Notes: generated from the sequence alone by a model not told the origin. DNA of 48,938 bases from Streptococcus moroccensis (GCF_030812835.1 NZ_JAUSTM010000017.1:1-48938); one strand, 5' to 3'; numbered from the stretch's first letter, positions 1 through 10,037 are shown. Program-made: numbers and translations.

Positions 1-415
1 CATCTATTCCACTCCAGATCTTACTCACCTTAAGCGTCCGTGTTGGAGGAATCAGTGGGGTCAGTGGAACCTTCGCTTTATTAGTGACTGTCAAGACATC
101 TGTCATCGTACCACCATAGTTAACGCCATACCAGGTGCCATTGACTTGGATGGAACCTTCTTCTTCTCCAACTTCTTTAATGGTATACTCGTGTTCAGCA
201 CCGCCTAAAGTCGCTGAGACTGGCAAGTTCGTAAACTGAGAGGTCCATCCATTAGCAGCGGTCAGCTCAAGCGTTGCACCAGTGGTTTGACCATCTTTAA
301 AGAGCTCTACTGTGATGGCATCGACTGGTCCGTCTATGGCTTTTCCATCTATTCCACTCCAGATCTTACTCACCTTAAGCGTTCGTGTCGGAGGAGTCAT
401 TGGGGTCAGTGGAAT
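1..415 (-). repeat. Tandem CnaB-domain coding repeat, 345-base period
   Basis: The block beginning at base 1 recurs at base 346 with only a few changes over about 65 bases, giving a period of 345 bases (115 codons). The repeat continues off the left edge, so copy number is unknown. It encodes CnaB domains whose linker is PLTP-(I/M)-PPTRTLKVSKIW. Such near-identity suggests recent duplication or recombination, so length may vary between strains. Confidence 0.85.
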
Positions 416-3400
416 TGTTTTACTATTTGTAATCGTAAAGCCTTCTACGGGATTACCTACTATTTCAACTCGGTAATCTTCCCCTCCAAGAGAAATTTTC
501 CCATCTTTTTCGCCAACTTCTTTAACAGAATAGTCAATTGGAACTCCATTATCAGCAAGTACTGGAAGATTACTTACCAAAACCTCCCAATTGTTTTTAT
601 CGGACAACTCCAAAGTTTTAACGGTATCATCGTTAGCTTTTAGATCAACTTTTGTAGATAGATTATCGCGTTTTTCAATTTCTTTACCATACTCATCAAA
701 CCATTGTTTTGTGATTTTTATATTTCTTACAGATGGTTCGTTAGAGATAATTATACTGTCTCCCGTGTACTCAACTTCATTTTCACCCACATTCTTGGCT
801 ACAAATTGGTAAGGATTCCCATCCGTGTCCATTAACTCAATCCCCTGCCACTCTACATAAGTCTTAGTGGATTCAAATTTTAAGGTTGGAGCATTCGGAA
901 CTTCTTCTAAAATACCATCCTCAATTTGCCTATAGAGTTTAATAAACGTGTTTTCTTTAATTAAGTCATCAAAAGCGTAAATTCTTTTCGCTCTGACACT
1001 TTGATTTTCTGGTATAACTTCTACTTTTATAGATTTATCTGTCATTTTACCAATTTCAATTGGCGTAGAATCTAATATATATCCTTCTGGAGGCGTAGTT
1101 TCTACGAGAAGATACTTATACTCTGTAGATAAAAGTTCATTTCCAAAATATCCACCTAATGCATCTTCAAATAGAGCCAACTCTAAAAAAGCTGAACGAC
1201 TCGTATCATCCCCAATAATTTTAATATTTCCATTTTCGTCAATGCTTATTTTTTGATAAAATTTCCAAACCTGATTATTGTAATTGTAATAATATCCAAG
1301 TTCATCATAATCACGAACTGGTTCTTTTTCTATAGGAGTATTGATGATTGAACGAAAAGCTGGAGTTGCCTTCTCCTCTTCTCTAACGCCAGTTGGAGCT
1401 CTATAAATAGAAAACTCTGCTCCTTTTAGCTTAGCACGAACGAATTTGTCTATTTTACTCAATTTTAGTTTTAACAAAGGAGATACCCTAAAGTGTTTGA
1501 GCATTTGTCCGTATTCATCTAGATGCTCCTCATCAACCCTTAGTTCCTGCCTATGAGTTTCTCCATTTGAGTCCACAAGCTGAATAAAATAATGTCCCAA
1601 GGGCAACCACTTTGTTATAGCATTTTCATCGATGATCATGCCTTCTGGATAGGGACCTCCAGGACCCGCCTCACCATTTTTAAACTCTAACGTATCGACA
1701 ACATTTCCTGTAGAATCTAAAACTTCCACTATCCCCTCATAGGGGTTAGCTACAATACGATTGTTGTCTTTTACTAGAATGGATGGGGCAATTACCACCC
1801 TTCCATGCGTCTTTGGATATAGCTTGATGAGGGCCTCGCCTTTTTCAATCTCCTCATCAGTTATTTCTTTAGAATCAAACGTTGACCAGTAGTTATCACT
1901 CTTAATTTTATGAAGGAAATGCTTTCTCTGATTTTCATTAATTTCAACTTGATTGTTCACAATATCAGAGTCATCATCTGGATAATTTTGATGTTGCTGA
2001 TCTCTGTATAAACCTGAAATATTAGCATCGTCTATAATATCACCCGTGAAACCATCAAGAATCTTAATAGATAACACTTTTCGTTCATCAATTCTTTTAT
2101 TCTCAACTACAAAGTTTCCGTTTTCATTAGAGAAAATCGGTTGGCGTTCAATCGCGTATCCATCTTCCGTTTTCTCCTGCAAAATCACAAATTCATTTAT
2201 GTTGATCGCCCTTAATTCATCTTCCATTGAATAAGTGCTGATAGCAGTAATGGACACTCTGCCATCTGCAGTTTTAAAACGATCTGAATACCCTCCCGGT
2301 TTCCACTCTGGCCTAATTTGAATATACTTTTCTCCATTTACTATCATCAATTCTTCATATGGATAAATTGTATAATACTTGGCCGGAGCATATAATTTGA
2401 ATTCCCCAGTTAACCCTTTTTCATCACTTCCTTTTAAAATGATTTCCAGTCGATCAAACTTTTGCACACCTTCTGTCTCAGGGACAGTAGGTTCATCCTG
2501 ATCTGGAGGGATAGGCAAATCCGAATCATTTTTTCTGTAATATATAGCTACCTCAGAACTACCATATCCCCTAAATTCCTGATAGTCTAAATTAAAGGGC
2601 AACTGATAGCCTTCAATCCTATCACCATATATACTATATCTAACGCCTGTTTTGGCTGTAAAATAAGCCTCCCCATTCTCATCTGTAGACAACGTATTGG
2701 ATTCCCCAGAAATTGAGTCAACTACAGTTATTAAAACATTAGCTTTTTTGATATCCTTTGAACGGTTATACATATCGTTCTCTCTAAGCCGGACTTTTAC
2801 TTGCTTTTCTTTCGAAACATATACAGAAAATTCTAACTGACTATTATCCTTTTCAACTTTAAATTCAAAATTATTGGATAAAAAATAATTATTTTCAGTT
2901 TCATAAGTAGGATTTAGGACAAATGTTTGGCCTTTGAAATTTTTTGGCACATCTTTAAAAACAATCTGACCATTTTCATCCATTGTTCCCTTCAAAACGA
3001 AATCATTAGGCGCATCTTTTAAGGCTAATTGATACTCAATAAACTCCCCTTTAAGTGGTTTTTTTGTAGAAGCATCTAGCACATTTAATGTTACCGTTGA
3101 ACTGCCTTCTGCCATCTTGTACTTCAAGTCCAAAGTATCGAGATAGAATTTAGCAACATCAATACCGTTATCTTGGGCTACTGCCTCCACTTCCTCATTA
3201 AGGGTAAATTCATATACCGGAGTCACATCATATAGGTCTACATTTGCACCAAAAATTTCATATGTTTTACCAGGTCTTGCTTTTATTTTAAAACCATAAG
3301 GATATGACGGTTTTACAGGAATAGATTGCCCATCTTCCTTAGCTTCCGCTGTAAAACCTCTTATTCTTTCACCTTCTGGACCTTCTGCACCTATTTGGAT

Positions 3401-3790
3401 TAGTGTCTCTTCTGCGATGTATATATACTTCTCTATCGTTGTATAGCCATTAAAAAAATCTTCTTTTTTAACTTTAACTTCTTTTTGATGAAAATAGGTT
3501 ATACCATCCGAAGAATCAATATACGCTAGTGTCAATCCTTCTTCAGGTACATCCTTTAGTTCAATTATTCCTTCCGTATCCGAAGTATATACTTCTCCAT
3601 CAGATCCCTGGTATTTAATTCCAGCAATAGGCTCTAAAGACCTAGAATACTGATTATACCTTTCTTCCGTTACAACTTTCATCACCATGACTTTAAAATC
3701 AGTGATCTCTTCAGCATGTACATAGTTCGATGACGAAAGCATTGAAGCAACCATCATTAAAACTGCTATTAATATATTTCTTAATTTCAT
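1..3790 (-). CDS. Large cell-surface protein with SpaA-like and CnaB repeats, 5' part only
   Basis: The reading frame is open from the ATG at 3788-3790 to the left edge: 1263 codons without a stop, and the C-terminus (probably a sortase signal) lies outside. The N-terminus is a signal peptide with a hydrophobic core and likely cleavage after YVHA. The next 750 or so residues look like several MSCRAMM-type beta domains. Around residues 770-900 there is a SpaA-like domain (KLKLSKID, GAEFSIYR, then ETTPPEGY). From about residue 1015 there are three tandem CnaB domains of about 115 residues, each with a Lys near the start (SKIW or TKQW), a Glu in the KEVGE motif and an Asn near the end (TVTN or TITN). 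This is the pattern of an intramolecular isopeptide bond. The last two domains are nearly identical. A role in adhesion is inferred from architecture; I do not recognise a named protein. A weak Shine-Dalgarno (GGGGAT) precedes the ATG. Confidence 0.85.
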   Translation of the reverse strand, partial: MKLRNILIAVLMMVASMLSSSNYVHAEEITDFKVMVMKVVTEERYNQYSRSLEPIAGIKYQGSDGEVYTSDTEGIIELKDVPEEGLTLAYIDSSDGITYFHQKEVKVKKEDFFNGYTTIEKYIYIAEETLIQIGAEGPEGERIRGFTAEAKEDGQSIPVKPSYPYGFKIKARPGKTYEIFGANVDLYDVTPVYEFTLNEEVEAVAQDNGIDVAKFYLDTLDLKYKMAEGSSTVTLNVLDASTKKPLKGEFIEYQLALKDAPNDFVLKGTMDENGQIVFKDVPKNFKGQTFVLNPTYETENNYFLSNNFEFKVEKDNSQLEFSVYVSKEKQVKVRLRENDMYNRSKDIKKANVLITVVDSISGESNTLSTDENGEAYFTAKTGVRYSIYGDRIEGYQLPFNLDYQEFRGYGSSEVAIYYRKNDSDLPIPPDQDEPTVPETEGVQKFDRLEIILKGSDEKGLTGEFKLYAPAKYYTIYPYEELMIVNGEKYIQIRPEWKPGGYSDRFKTADGRVSITAISTYSMEDELRAININEFVILQEKTEDGYAIERQPIFSNENGNFVVENKRIDERKVLSIKILDGFTGDIIDDANISGLYRDQQHQNYPDDDSDIVNNQVEINENQRKHFLHKIKSDNYWSTFDSKEITDEEIEKGEALIKLYPKTHGRVVIAPSILVKDNNRIVANPYEGIVEVLDSTGNVVDTLEFKNGEAGPGGPYPEGMIIDENAITKWLPLGHYFIQLVDSNGETHRQELRVDEEHLDEYGQMLKHFRVSPLLKLKLSKIDKFVRAKLKGAEFSIYRAPTGVREEEKATPAFRSIINTPIEKEPVRDYDELGYYYNYNNQVWKFYQKISIDENGNIKIIGDDTSRSAFLELALFEDALGGYFGNELLSTEYKYLLVETTPPEGYILDSTPIEIGKMTDKSIKVEVIPENQSVRAKRIYAFDDLIKENTFIKLYRQIEDGILEEVPNAPTLKFESTKTYVEWQGIELMDTDGNPYQFVAKNVGENEVEYTGDSIIISNEPSVRNIKITKQWFDEYGKEIEKRDNLSTKVDLKANDDTVKTLELSDKNNWEVLVSNLPVLADNGVPIDYSVKEVGEKDGKISLGGEDYRVEIVGNPVEGFTITNSKTIPLTPMTPPTRTLKVSKIWSGIDGKAIDGPVDAITVELFKDGQTTGATLELTAANGWTSQFTNLPVSATLGGAEHEYTIKEVGEEEGSIQVNGTWYGVNYGGTMTDVLTVTNKAKVPLTPLIPPTRTLKVSKIWSGID

Positions 3791-4174
3791 TATTCTATAT
3801 CCCCAATTCTAAATGATTTGAATTATCTCATCATCATATAGCAAAAAACAGATTCATTGCTACTTATGACAAAGGAAGTGATTATCAATCAGAAAAAGTA
3901 GAATATTTCTGTTCTCCTAAAAACAATCGCTTTAAAAATACTATTAAACCTTATAGTCACTTCCATTATAGTATAACAAATAACCAATTGTATTACCAGA
4001 AATACTTGCGCAAACTAAAACTAATTTTAGTGTCAACACAGTATGAAAGTTCTAAAACAATTCAGATAATTTAAAAACAGTTATTCCAGTGATTAGATTT
4101 AGTCGGTTTGCCCCTAGTTTTTAGACTCCCTAACCAATCATGAATTCCGTGTTACTCATATAAAGACTTAAAAA
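3791..4174. other. AT-rich intergenic region upstream of the surface protein
   Basis: No credible ORF is seen. On the minus strand a doubled -10-like sequence (TATACT overlapping TATAAT) lies at 3965-3975, but neither has a good -35 at 16-18 bases, so the promoter of the surface gene is only tentatively here. If correct the leader is about 165 bases. A TTGACA with a small inverted repeat (7-base arms ACTAAAA and TTTTAGT) lies further upstream, near 4015-4036, and has no matching -10. Confidence 0.4.
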
Positions 4175-4213
4175 CACCCCAACAATTAGATCTTCTGTCT
4201 AATTGTTGGGATG
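4175..4213 (-). terminator. Rho-independent terminator of the rimP-rbfA operon
   Basis: Perfect 13-base arms (CCCAACAATTAGA at 4178-4190 and its complement at 4198-4210) enclose a 7-base loop. Read on the minus strand the stem is followed by GTGTTTTTAAG. It lies about 20 bases after the rbfA stop. Confidence 0.9.
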
Positions 4214-4233
4214 TCTCTCATTGGAGATATGTT

Positions 4234-4584
4234 TTAGTCTTTATTCAAGTTTCTAAGCATCTCATCGATCTTATTGCCATAGGCAATGGATTCGTCTTTG
4301 GCAAAGACGAGGTCTGGGACCTTATACATGGTTAGGCGTTGGCCAAGCTCTCGCTTGATGGTTCCCTTAGCTTTTTCAAGACCTGTTTGGGCCTTTTCGT
4401 TATCAGAAGCTAGGTCACTCAAGATGGTGTAGTAGACCTTGGCAGATGAGAGGTCCCCGACCATTTGCACATCCGTGATGGTCACGCCTTGGACACGGGG
4501 ATCACGCACTTTCTTTTGCAAAATATCATTGACTTCCCGCTTAATCTCCATGCCAACTCGGTCTGTTCGAAATGAATTTCCCAT
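4234..4584 (-). CDS. rbfA: Ribosome-binding factor A
   Basis: A 116-residue protein of normal family length. RbfA binds the 30S subunit near the 5' end of 16S rRNA and acts in late maturation and cold adaptation. The family pattern is clear: R-x-G-x-E-I-K-R-E at the N-terminus, DPR-x-x-G-x-T-ITDV in the middle (KH-like fold), and the conserved LRNL near the end. The ATG is preceded by AAGGAG at good spacing. It is the last gene of the operon and is separated from infB by a hairpin that could lower its transcript level. Confidence 0.95.
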   Translation of the reverse strand: MGNSFRTDRVGMEIKREVNDILQKKVRDPRVQGVTITDVQMVGDLSSAKVYYTILSDLASDNEKAQTGLEKAKGTIKRELGQRLTMYKVPDLVFAKDESIAYGNKIDEMLRNLNKD

Positions 4585-4610
4585 GAAATTCTCCTTTCTA
4601 TCGTCATAAA

Positions 4611-4641
4611 AGACGACAGCCAGTCAGGCTAACTGTCGTCT
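4611..4641 (-). terminator. Terminator-like hairpin between infB and rbfA
   Basis: Arms AGACGACAG (4611-4619) and CTGTCGTCT (4633-4641) are perfectly complementary. On the minus strand the stem is followed by TTTTATGACG. It lies in the 95-base gap after infB, so it probably lets only part of the transcription continue into rbfA. Confidence 0.65.
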
Positions 4642-4679
4642 GCAATATAGTATATCTATGGTAATGCATTATTAACTGA

Positions 4680-7598
4680 TTACCGTTTGATTTCTTCCAT
4701 GATGTAGGCTTCGATGGTGTCATCAACTTTAAGGTCGTTGAATTTCTCAATCATGAGACCACCTTCACGGCCGTTCGTTACTTCCTTAACGTCATCCTTG
4801 TAGTGTTTCAAGCTGACAAGGTCACCATCATGGATCACAATACCGTCACGGATAACACGAACTTTGGAGTCACGCGTCACTTTACCAGACAAGACCATGA
4901 AACCACCGATGGTACCGACTTTGGATACGCTAAAGGTTTCACGGATAATCGCTTCACCAATAACTTTTTCTTGGAATTCTGGATCGAGCATCCCTTTCAT
5001 GGCATCTTCCACTTCCTCAATCACCTTGTAGATGATGCTGTGGAGACGAATATCCACTTCGTCAGCTTCTGCCTGTTGGCGAGCCATTGGCGTCGGACGC
5101 ACGTTAAACCCTACGATAAAGGCATTGGAAGCCTGCGCCAGAGTCACGTCGGACTCATTGATGGCACCAACTGCGGAGTGAACGATGGTTACTTTAACTC
5201 CTTCAACGTCAATCTTTTGAAGGGATGTTGCCAAGGCTTCTGCAGAACCTTGAACGTCAGCTTTGATGATGACATTAACAGACTTGACTTCACCAGCTTT
5301 AAGGGTATCAAAGAGGTTATCCAGGTTCACACGGTTATTGGCTTGACGTTGTTGGAGAAGGGCCCGTTTGGCACGTTCTTCACCTGCTGCACGCGCAGCT
5401 TTTTCATCGGCATAAACCGCGAAATGATCTCCGGCCATAGGCGCTTCGTTAAGACCTGTGATAGATACTGGCGTTGATGGACCAGCCACCTTAACACGAC
5501 GGCCAAGGTCATTGGTCATGGCACGAACACGCCCAAAGGTGTTACCGACAACGATAGGGTCTTGCACATTAAGAGTCCCTTGTTGAACCAAGAGGGTTGC
5601 AACAGCACCCTTGCCTTTATCCAAGCGCGCTTCAATAACCGTACCGATAGCACGAACCGTTGGGTCAGCCTTGAGTTCTTGCAATTCCGCAACCAGAAGG
5701 ACAGTCTCTAACAATTCATCGATGTTTTGGTTGAATTTAGCTGAGATTTCAACAAACTCACAATCGCCACCCCAAGCAGTTGAGATAACATTGTGTTCTG
5801 CCAGTTCACCAATCACGCGCTCTGGGTTGGCACCAGGCTTATCAATCTTGTTGATGGCAACGATGATTGGCACTTCTGCTGCCTTAGCGTGGTTAATCGC
5901 TTCGACAGTCTGTGGCATAACACCGTCATCTGCCGCAACCACCAAGATGGTGATATCAGTGACAGAGGCACCACGGGCACGCATGGACGTAAAGGCTGCG
6001 TGACCAGGGGTATCTAGGAAGGTAATTTTCTTCCCGTTTTCCTCGATTTGGTAGGCACCGATATGTTGAGTGATTCCCCCTGCTTCGCCAGTGGCTACAC
6101 GCGAATTCCGAAGGGTATCAAGGAGCGTTGTTTTACCATGGTCAACGTGACCCATGATGGTAACGACTGGAGGTCGCTCTGTTAACTCATCTTCGTTCAG
6201 GTAGCCATCTTCGACAAAGAAGCGTTCGATATCCGCATCATCGATTTGGACTTTTTCCTTAGCTTCAATGCCATAGTCCACCATGAGGAGTTCAATGGTA
6301 TCGCCATCGAGAGATTGGTTTTGGGTTGCCATAACACCCATCATAAAGAGTTTCTTAACAATTTCGGCTGGCTCACGTTTGATCCGTTTTGCAATTTCGG
6401 CAACAGTCATACCAGCTGTGTATTCAAACTCTGTCGGCAACTCGTGGAACTTGCGCTCCGTAACCGGTTTTTGCACCTGATTTTTATTGCCACGTTTATT
6501 CTTCTTGTTGTTCCAGTTGGAATTTCTTTGATTTCGCACTTGTTGGTTATTTCGATTCCTATTCGTTTGCTTGTTGCGTGGCCCGTCTTCATTATCTTGA
6601 CGGAAGTCACGCGACTTGTCAGTCTTGTTTTGCTTCTTGCGACGGTTGTCTACTGGTTTTTCAGCGACTGGCGCAGGAGTTGGAACTGGTGTTGGTGCTG
6701 GCGTTGCTTCCGCCACTGGCTCCACAAAGACCTCTTCGATTTTTGGCTTACGAGCTTGAGCCTGACGTTGGGCTTCTTTAGCGGCTAGCTCTTGCTTGTA
6801 ACGCTCTTCACTACCTGCCGCATAAGCCGCATTTTGTTCGGCTTTTAAGGCTGCAGCACGTGCCTTAAAGTCAATCCGTGGCGCTGCCTGTGCTGTCTGC
6901 GCTTGGCGGTTGTCGTTACGGCGGTTTTGACCATTACGGTTGTCCTGGCGACGTTCTTGGCCTCCACGGTTATCCTGACGGCGGTTTTGGCCTTGACCCT
7001 CGCGGTTGCCTTGACGATTATCCTGGCGACGATCGTTCGTGCTATTTTGACGACGATCATTTGGCCGATCATTAAAACGACGATTGTCTGCTGATTGCCC
7101 ACCGCGATCCTGGCGGTTATCGTTGCGACGGTTGCCTTGACCTCCTCGGTTGCCTTGAGCTTTCGCTCTAGCCTCACGCTCTGCCTTAAAGTTTCGGCTT
7201 TGCGGGCGAGCCACTGGAGCAGCAGGAGCATTTGCCTTGGCAGGCTCACTTGTTGGTGCAACAGCTTTATCAGCCACAGGTGCTGTTTGAGATGGCGTTT
7301 CTGCCGCTTTTTGGGCAGGCGCTTCCGTTACTTTACCTACTGGTTTTTCAACTGGCTTCTCAGCAGTTTTTTCGACAGGTTTAGTTGTTGCTTTTACCGC
7401 TGGCTTAGCCTTTTCTGCAGGCACTGCTTTTGGCGTACTAGCGTTTCCAAAGCTAGCTGCAATCTTAGCTGCTGCTTCTGACTCGACACTTGATGCATGG
7501 CTTTTAACATCGAATCCCAGTTCTTGCGCTTTTGAGACGACTTCCTTACTGGCAACACCCAATTCACGGGCGATTTCATTTAATCTCTTCTTAGACAA
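4680..7598 (-). CDS. infB: Translation initiation factor IF-2
   Basis: A GTPase of 972 residues that delivers fMet-tRNA to the 30S subunit and promotes subunit joining. The N-terminus has an IF2_N motif ([13 protein letters not shown]). Residues about 50-125 are rich in Ala, Pro, Lys and Glu. About 140-235 is an Arg/Asn/Gln-rich, probably disordered stretch. A second IF2_N module lies near 390-440. The G domain starts near 475 with GHVDHGKTT, then DTPGHAAF (near 529) and NKID (near 584). Beta-barrel and C-terminal fMet-tRNA-binding domains follow to the end. Length and order are normal for streptococci, with the basic linker at the long end. It starts 17 bases after the ylxQ stop. Confidence 0.97.
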   Translation of the reverse strand: MSKKRLNEIARELGVASKEVVSKAQELGFDVKSHASSVESEAAAKIAASFGNASTPKAVPAEKAKPAVKATTKPVEKTAEKPVEKPVGKVTEAPAQKAAETPSQTAPVADKAVAPTSEPAKANAPAAPVARPQSRNFKAEREARAKAQGNRGGQGNRRNDNRQDRGGQSADNRRFNDRPNDRRQNSTNDRRQDNRQGNREGQGQNRRQDNRGGQERRQDNRNGQNRRNDNRQAQTAQAAPRIDFKARAAALKAEQNAAYAAGSEERYKQELAAKEAQRQAQARKPKIEEVFVEPVAEATPAPTPVPTPAPVAEKPVDNRRKKQNKTDKSRDFRQDNEDGPRNKQTNRNRNNQQVRNQRNSNWNNKKNKRGNKNQVQKPVTERKFHELPTEFEYTAGMTVAEIAKRIKREPAEIVKKLFMMGVMATQNQSLDGDTIELLMVDYGIEAKEKVQIDDADIERFFVEDGYLNEDELTERPPVVTIMGHVDHGKTTLLDTLRNSRVATGEAGGITQHIGAYQIEENGKKITFLDTPGHAAFTSMRARGASVTDITILVVAADDGVMPQTVEAINHAKAAEVPIIVAINKIDKPGANPERVIGELAEHNVISTAWGGDCEFVEISAKFNQNIDELLETVLLVAELQELKADPTVRAIGTVIEARLDKGKGAVATLLVQQGTLNVQDPIVVGNTFGRVRAMTNDLGRRVKVAGPSTPVSITGLNEAPMAGDHFAVYADEKAARAAGEERAKRALLQQRQANNRVNLDNLFDTLKAGEVKSVNVIIKADVQGSAEALATSLQKIDVEGVKVTIVHSAVGAINESDVTLAQASNAFIVGFNVRPTPMARQQAEADEVDIRLHSIIYKVIEEVEDAMKGMLDPEFQEKVIGEAIIRETFSVSKVGTIGGFMVLSGKVTRDSKVRVIRDGIVIHDGDLVSLKHYKDDVKEVTNGREGGLMIEKFNDLKVDDTIEAYIMEEIKR

Positions 7599-7615
7599 TA
7601 CCTTGTCCTCCTGTT

Positions 7616-7918
7616 CTATTCCATAATAGACCTCATCTTCTTTACAAATCCAGCATCTGTCACGGCAAGAACCTTTCTCGGTTTGCCAATGGCTGTGCTA
7701 ATTTCCAGCGTCGTATACGCTGTGGAGACGTTTACCTGATAATAGTCGGATTTATCCGTTATTTTTTTCGTTAAATTAGGACCAGCATCCTGGGCTAGAA
7801 AAATCAGTTTGGCCTGATTGTTCTGGATGCTTTTGACCACCAACTCTTCGCCGGAAATCACTTTTCCAGCACGTTGGGCCAGTCCTAATAGATTTAAGAG
7901 TTTTTGGTGATTATTCAA
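7616..7918 (-). CDS. ylxQ: L7Ae-family ribosomal protein, YlxQ type
   Basis: A 100-residue protein of the ribosomal L7Ae/L30e family, whose members bind kink-turn RNA. The N-terminal [20 protein letters not shown] is the typical opening of this family, followed by the lysine-rich [13 protein letters not shown] segment. It lies between ylxR (rnpM) and infB, the usual place in Firmicutes, and overlaps rnpM by 8 bases, suggesting translational coupling. Its exact RNA target here is unknown. Confidence 0.9.
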   Translation of the reverse strand: MNNHQKLLNLLGLAQRAGKVISGEELVVKSIQNNQAKLIFLAQDAGPNLTKKITDKSDYYQVNVSTAYTTLEISTAIGKPRKVLAVTDAGFVKKMRSIME

Positions 7919-8207
7919 GACCTAGCTCTCTTCTTTTGACCTTGTGATCAACATAGGCGATAAGCTCGTCATAGAAAGCTTCGTCTATGTCCACGCCAAA
8001 GGCACGGTTGAAAACAAGCTTTTTCTTGGCAAGCGCTGCTTCGTCATTGTCTAATTTGATGTAGGCACCGCGACCATTGGCCTTGCCAGTCGGGTCAATA
8101 AAAACCTCACCATCCTTGTTTTTGACAATGCGCAGCAAATCCCGTTTGTCGATAATCTCATTTGAAACGACTGATTTTCTGAGAGGGATTTTACGGGTTT
8201 TAACCAT
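7911..8207 (-). CDS. rnpM: YlxR-family RNA-binding protein (RnpM)
   Basis: A 98-residue DUF448/YlxR protein. The family signature is present: RKIPLRKSVVS near the N-terminus, KRDLLRIVKNKDGEV, then DPTGKANGRGAYI. YlxR in Bacillus has been reported as a modulator of RNase P, hence the name RnpM; that function is taken from the family and not shown by the sequence. It lies directly after nusA (10-base gap) and overlaps ylxQ. Confidence 0.9.
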   Translation of the reverse strand: MVKTRKIPLRKSVVSNEIIDKRDLLRIVKNKDGEVFIDPTGKANGRGAYIKLDNDEAALAKKKLVFNRAFGVDIDEAFYDELIAYVDHKVKRRELGLE

Positions 8208-8217
8208 CCTCTACCTC

Positions 8218-9444
8218 CTACTCCTGATCTGGAGCCACTCCAAATTCTGCCGCAGCAGCCAACATGTCATCATCAACATCTACCCAAGCTGCTTCATCGA
8301 GGCTCTCTACTGCCTCAGCGTCTTCTTCAATTGGAGCCACTTCTGGGAAGAATTGATCTTCCTGGGCTTCGTACTCACTAGCAGACTTAATGTCGATGCG
8401 GAAACCTGTTAAGTGAGCCGCTAAACGAACGTTTTGCCCACGACGACCAATAGCAAGCGATAACTTGTTGTCAGGGACAACAACGGTAGCACGTTTAGCG
8501 TCTTCTGCATCAAAGAGGACCATATCCACTTCAGCTGGTGCGATGGCATTGTAGATGAATTCAGCTGGATCTTCAACCCACTCGATCACATCGATGTTTT
8601 CTTCGACAGGCAACATGCGGTCCAACTTAGGATCGTACTTGGCTGGGTGGAATTTACTGGTGATTTTCTTGATATTGGCACCGCCACGACCGACGATGGT
8701 TCCGATAGCATCCACGTTTGGGTTGTGGCTACGAACGGCAACCTTGGTCCGGTCACCTGCTTCACGCGACACGCTCATGATTTCAACGGTGCCATCATAA
8801 ACTTCTGGAATTTCCTGCTCCATGAGGCGTTTGATCATCTGAGGGTGGCTACGGCTAACAAAGACGTTGACCCCACGGCCATTGTCTTCGACCTTGTAGA
8901 CAAATACCTCAATCCGATCATGCGATTGGAACACTTCTCCAGGAATTTGATCCTGTTTAGAGAGTTGCGCTTCGATACTTCCAAGGTTCACATAGATGAA
9001 GCGGTTGTCAAAGCGTTCAACGGTTCCTGACATGATTTCATTTTCATGTTCTTTGTAGGTATTGTAGGTGATAGCACGGGTTTGCTTGCGCATCTTTTCC
9101 ATGATGGTCTGTTTAGCAGACTGCGCAGCTACACGTCCGAATTCGGTTGGTGACTCTTCAAACTTAATCTTATCCCCAAGCTCATAGGCTGAGCTGATGG
9201 CAAGGGCATCCTTAAGGGAGATTTCCAGACGACTATCAAAGACTTCATCCACGACTTCACGAACTGTATAGACACGGAAGTCTCCTTTTTTCTCATCATA
9301 TTCAATCGCAGCAGATTCCGACTGTCCATAACGACGCTTATAGGCAGAACGGAGTGATTCTACAACAGCATCAATGATATCTTCTTTTTTAATTCCTTTG
9401 TCTTCTTCCAAAATACGGAAGGCTTCTAGCATTTCTTTGCTCAT
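8218..9444 (-). CDS. nusA: Transcription termination/antitermination factor NusA
   Basis: A 408-residue NusA that binds RNA polymerase and nascent RNA and controls pausing and termination. The N-terminal domain (MSKEMLEAFRILEEDKGI) is followed by an S1 domain (about 130-200, MSGTVERFDNRFIYVNLGS). Two KH domains follow: GTIVGRGGANIKKI near 245 and LAIGRRGQNVRLA near 330. The last 60 residues are strongly acidic. This is the short Gram-positive form without the C-terminal repeats of E. coli NusA. A 26-base gap separates it from rimP. Confidence 0.97.
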   Translation of the reverse strand: MSKEMLEAFRILEEDKGIKKEDIIDAVVESLRSAYKRRYGQSESAAIEYDEKKGDFRVYTVREVVDEVFDSRLEISLKDALAISSAYELGDKIKFEESPTEFGRVAAQSAKQTIMEKMRKQTRAITYNTYKEHENEIMSGTVERFDNRFIYVNLGSIEAQLSKQDQIPGEVFQSHDRIEVFVYKVEDNGRGVNVFVSRSHPQMIKRLMEQEIPEVYDGTVEIMSVSREAGDRTKVAVRSHNPNVDAIGTIVGRGGANIKKITSKFHPAKYDPKLDRMLPVEENIDVIEWVEDPAEFIYNAIAPAEVDMVLFDAEDAKRATVVVPDNKLSLAIGRRGQNVRLAAHLTGFRIDIKSASEYEAQEDQFFPEVAPIEEDAEAVESLDEAAWVDVDDDMLAAAAEFGVAPDQE

Positions 9445-9470
9445 GTTTGTTCCTTTAAATTTTTTAACGA

Positions 9471-9950
9471 TTAGAGTTTAACAGCAAGACGGGCTTTCGC
9501 AACAGTCTCGTAAGGGATGGACACTTCCTTCTTGCGGGTCTTGTCCATATAGGCCATCTGAAGGGTCTCCCCATCAAAGGCCAGAAGGTCTCCCTCAAAC
9601 ACTTTGACCTTATCAATAGCCTTATAAAGACTAACATTGATGTACTTGCCAACAGCATTTTGAAGGGCTTCCGCTGTCTTAAGCGGTCGCTCCAAACCAG
9701 GACTGGTCACTTCCAGCATGTACTGATCCGGGAAAGGATCTGGCTGGATACTATCCAATAGCGGGCTGATGACCTCTGATAGATCAGCCGTGTCATTTAG
9801 GGAAATGCCCCCTTCTTTGTCAATGAAGATACTCAAGACCATATCTCCACCCATCTTAGCATACTCAACATCCACAAGCTCATATGGTGGCTGGATGGCT
9901 GGCGCCACAACCTCAGTCACGATGTCAACAATAGATTGATTTGCGATAAT
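9471..9950 (-). CDS. rimP: Ribosome maturation factor RimP, probable AUU start
   Basis: RimP is needed for early 30S maturation. The core is plain: [20 protein letters not shown], then [14 protein letters not shown] and [15 protein letters not shown] [14 protein letters not shown]. The first conventional in-frame start is a GTG at 9918-9920, but no ribosome-binding site precedes it and it would cut off the first helix. A strong GGAGG (9956-9960) lies just upstream of in-frame ATT (9948-9950) and ATC (9945-9947), and a stop (9969-9971) closes the frame without any ATG, GTG or TTG in between. Starting at ATT gives 159 residues and, from memory, lines up without gaps with the pneumococcal N-terminus. 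I therefore place the start at 9950. The gene is certain; the start codon is inference. Confidence 0.85.
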   Translation of the reverse strand: MIANQSIVDIVTEVVAPAIQPPYELVDVEYAKMGGDMVLSIFIDKEGGISLNDTADLSEVISPLLDSIQPDPFPDQYMLEVTSPGLERPLKTAEALQNAVGKYINVSLYKAIDKVKVFEGDLLAFDGETLQMAYMDKTRKKEVSIPYETVAKARLAVKL

Positions 9951-9989
9951 ACTGTCCTCCGTTTCTTTTCAATATTAATGCATATAAGA

Positions 9990-10015
9990 GAGGTCAAGAC
10001 GTATGCCTCGACCTC
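9990..10015 (-). other. Hairpin in the leader of the rimP operon
   Basis: GAGGTC (9990-9995) and GACCTC (10010-10015) pair, with partial pairing further in. In the minus-strand transcript this lies between the promoter and rimP. An AAGGAGG at 10012-10018 is partly inside the stem and has no start codon at useful distance. There is no U-run on the minus strand, so it is not a simple terminator. Confidence 0.5.
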
Positions 10016-10037
10016 CTTTTCTTATTTAACTATCTGT

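Noticed and set aside
4803..5477. Antisense frame of 224 codons opposite infB
   Set aside because: Codon use of infB leaves the opposite strand open; no ribosome-binding site and no recognisable domain.
6246..7481. Several frames opposite or out of phase with infB
   Set aside because: Caused by the biased Arg/Asn/Gln-rich coding; infB itself is certain.
9990..10015. Terminator of the glycosidase gene
   Set aside because: On the minus strand no U-run follows, and the hairpin lies downstream of the rimP promoter, so it belongs to the leader.
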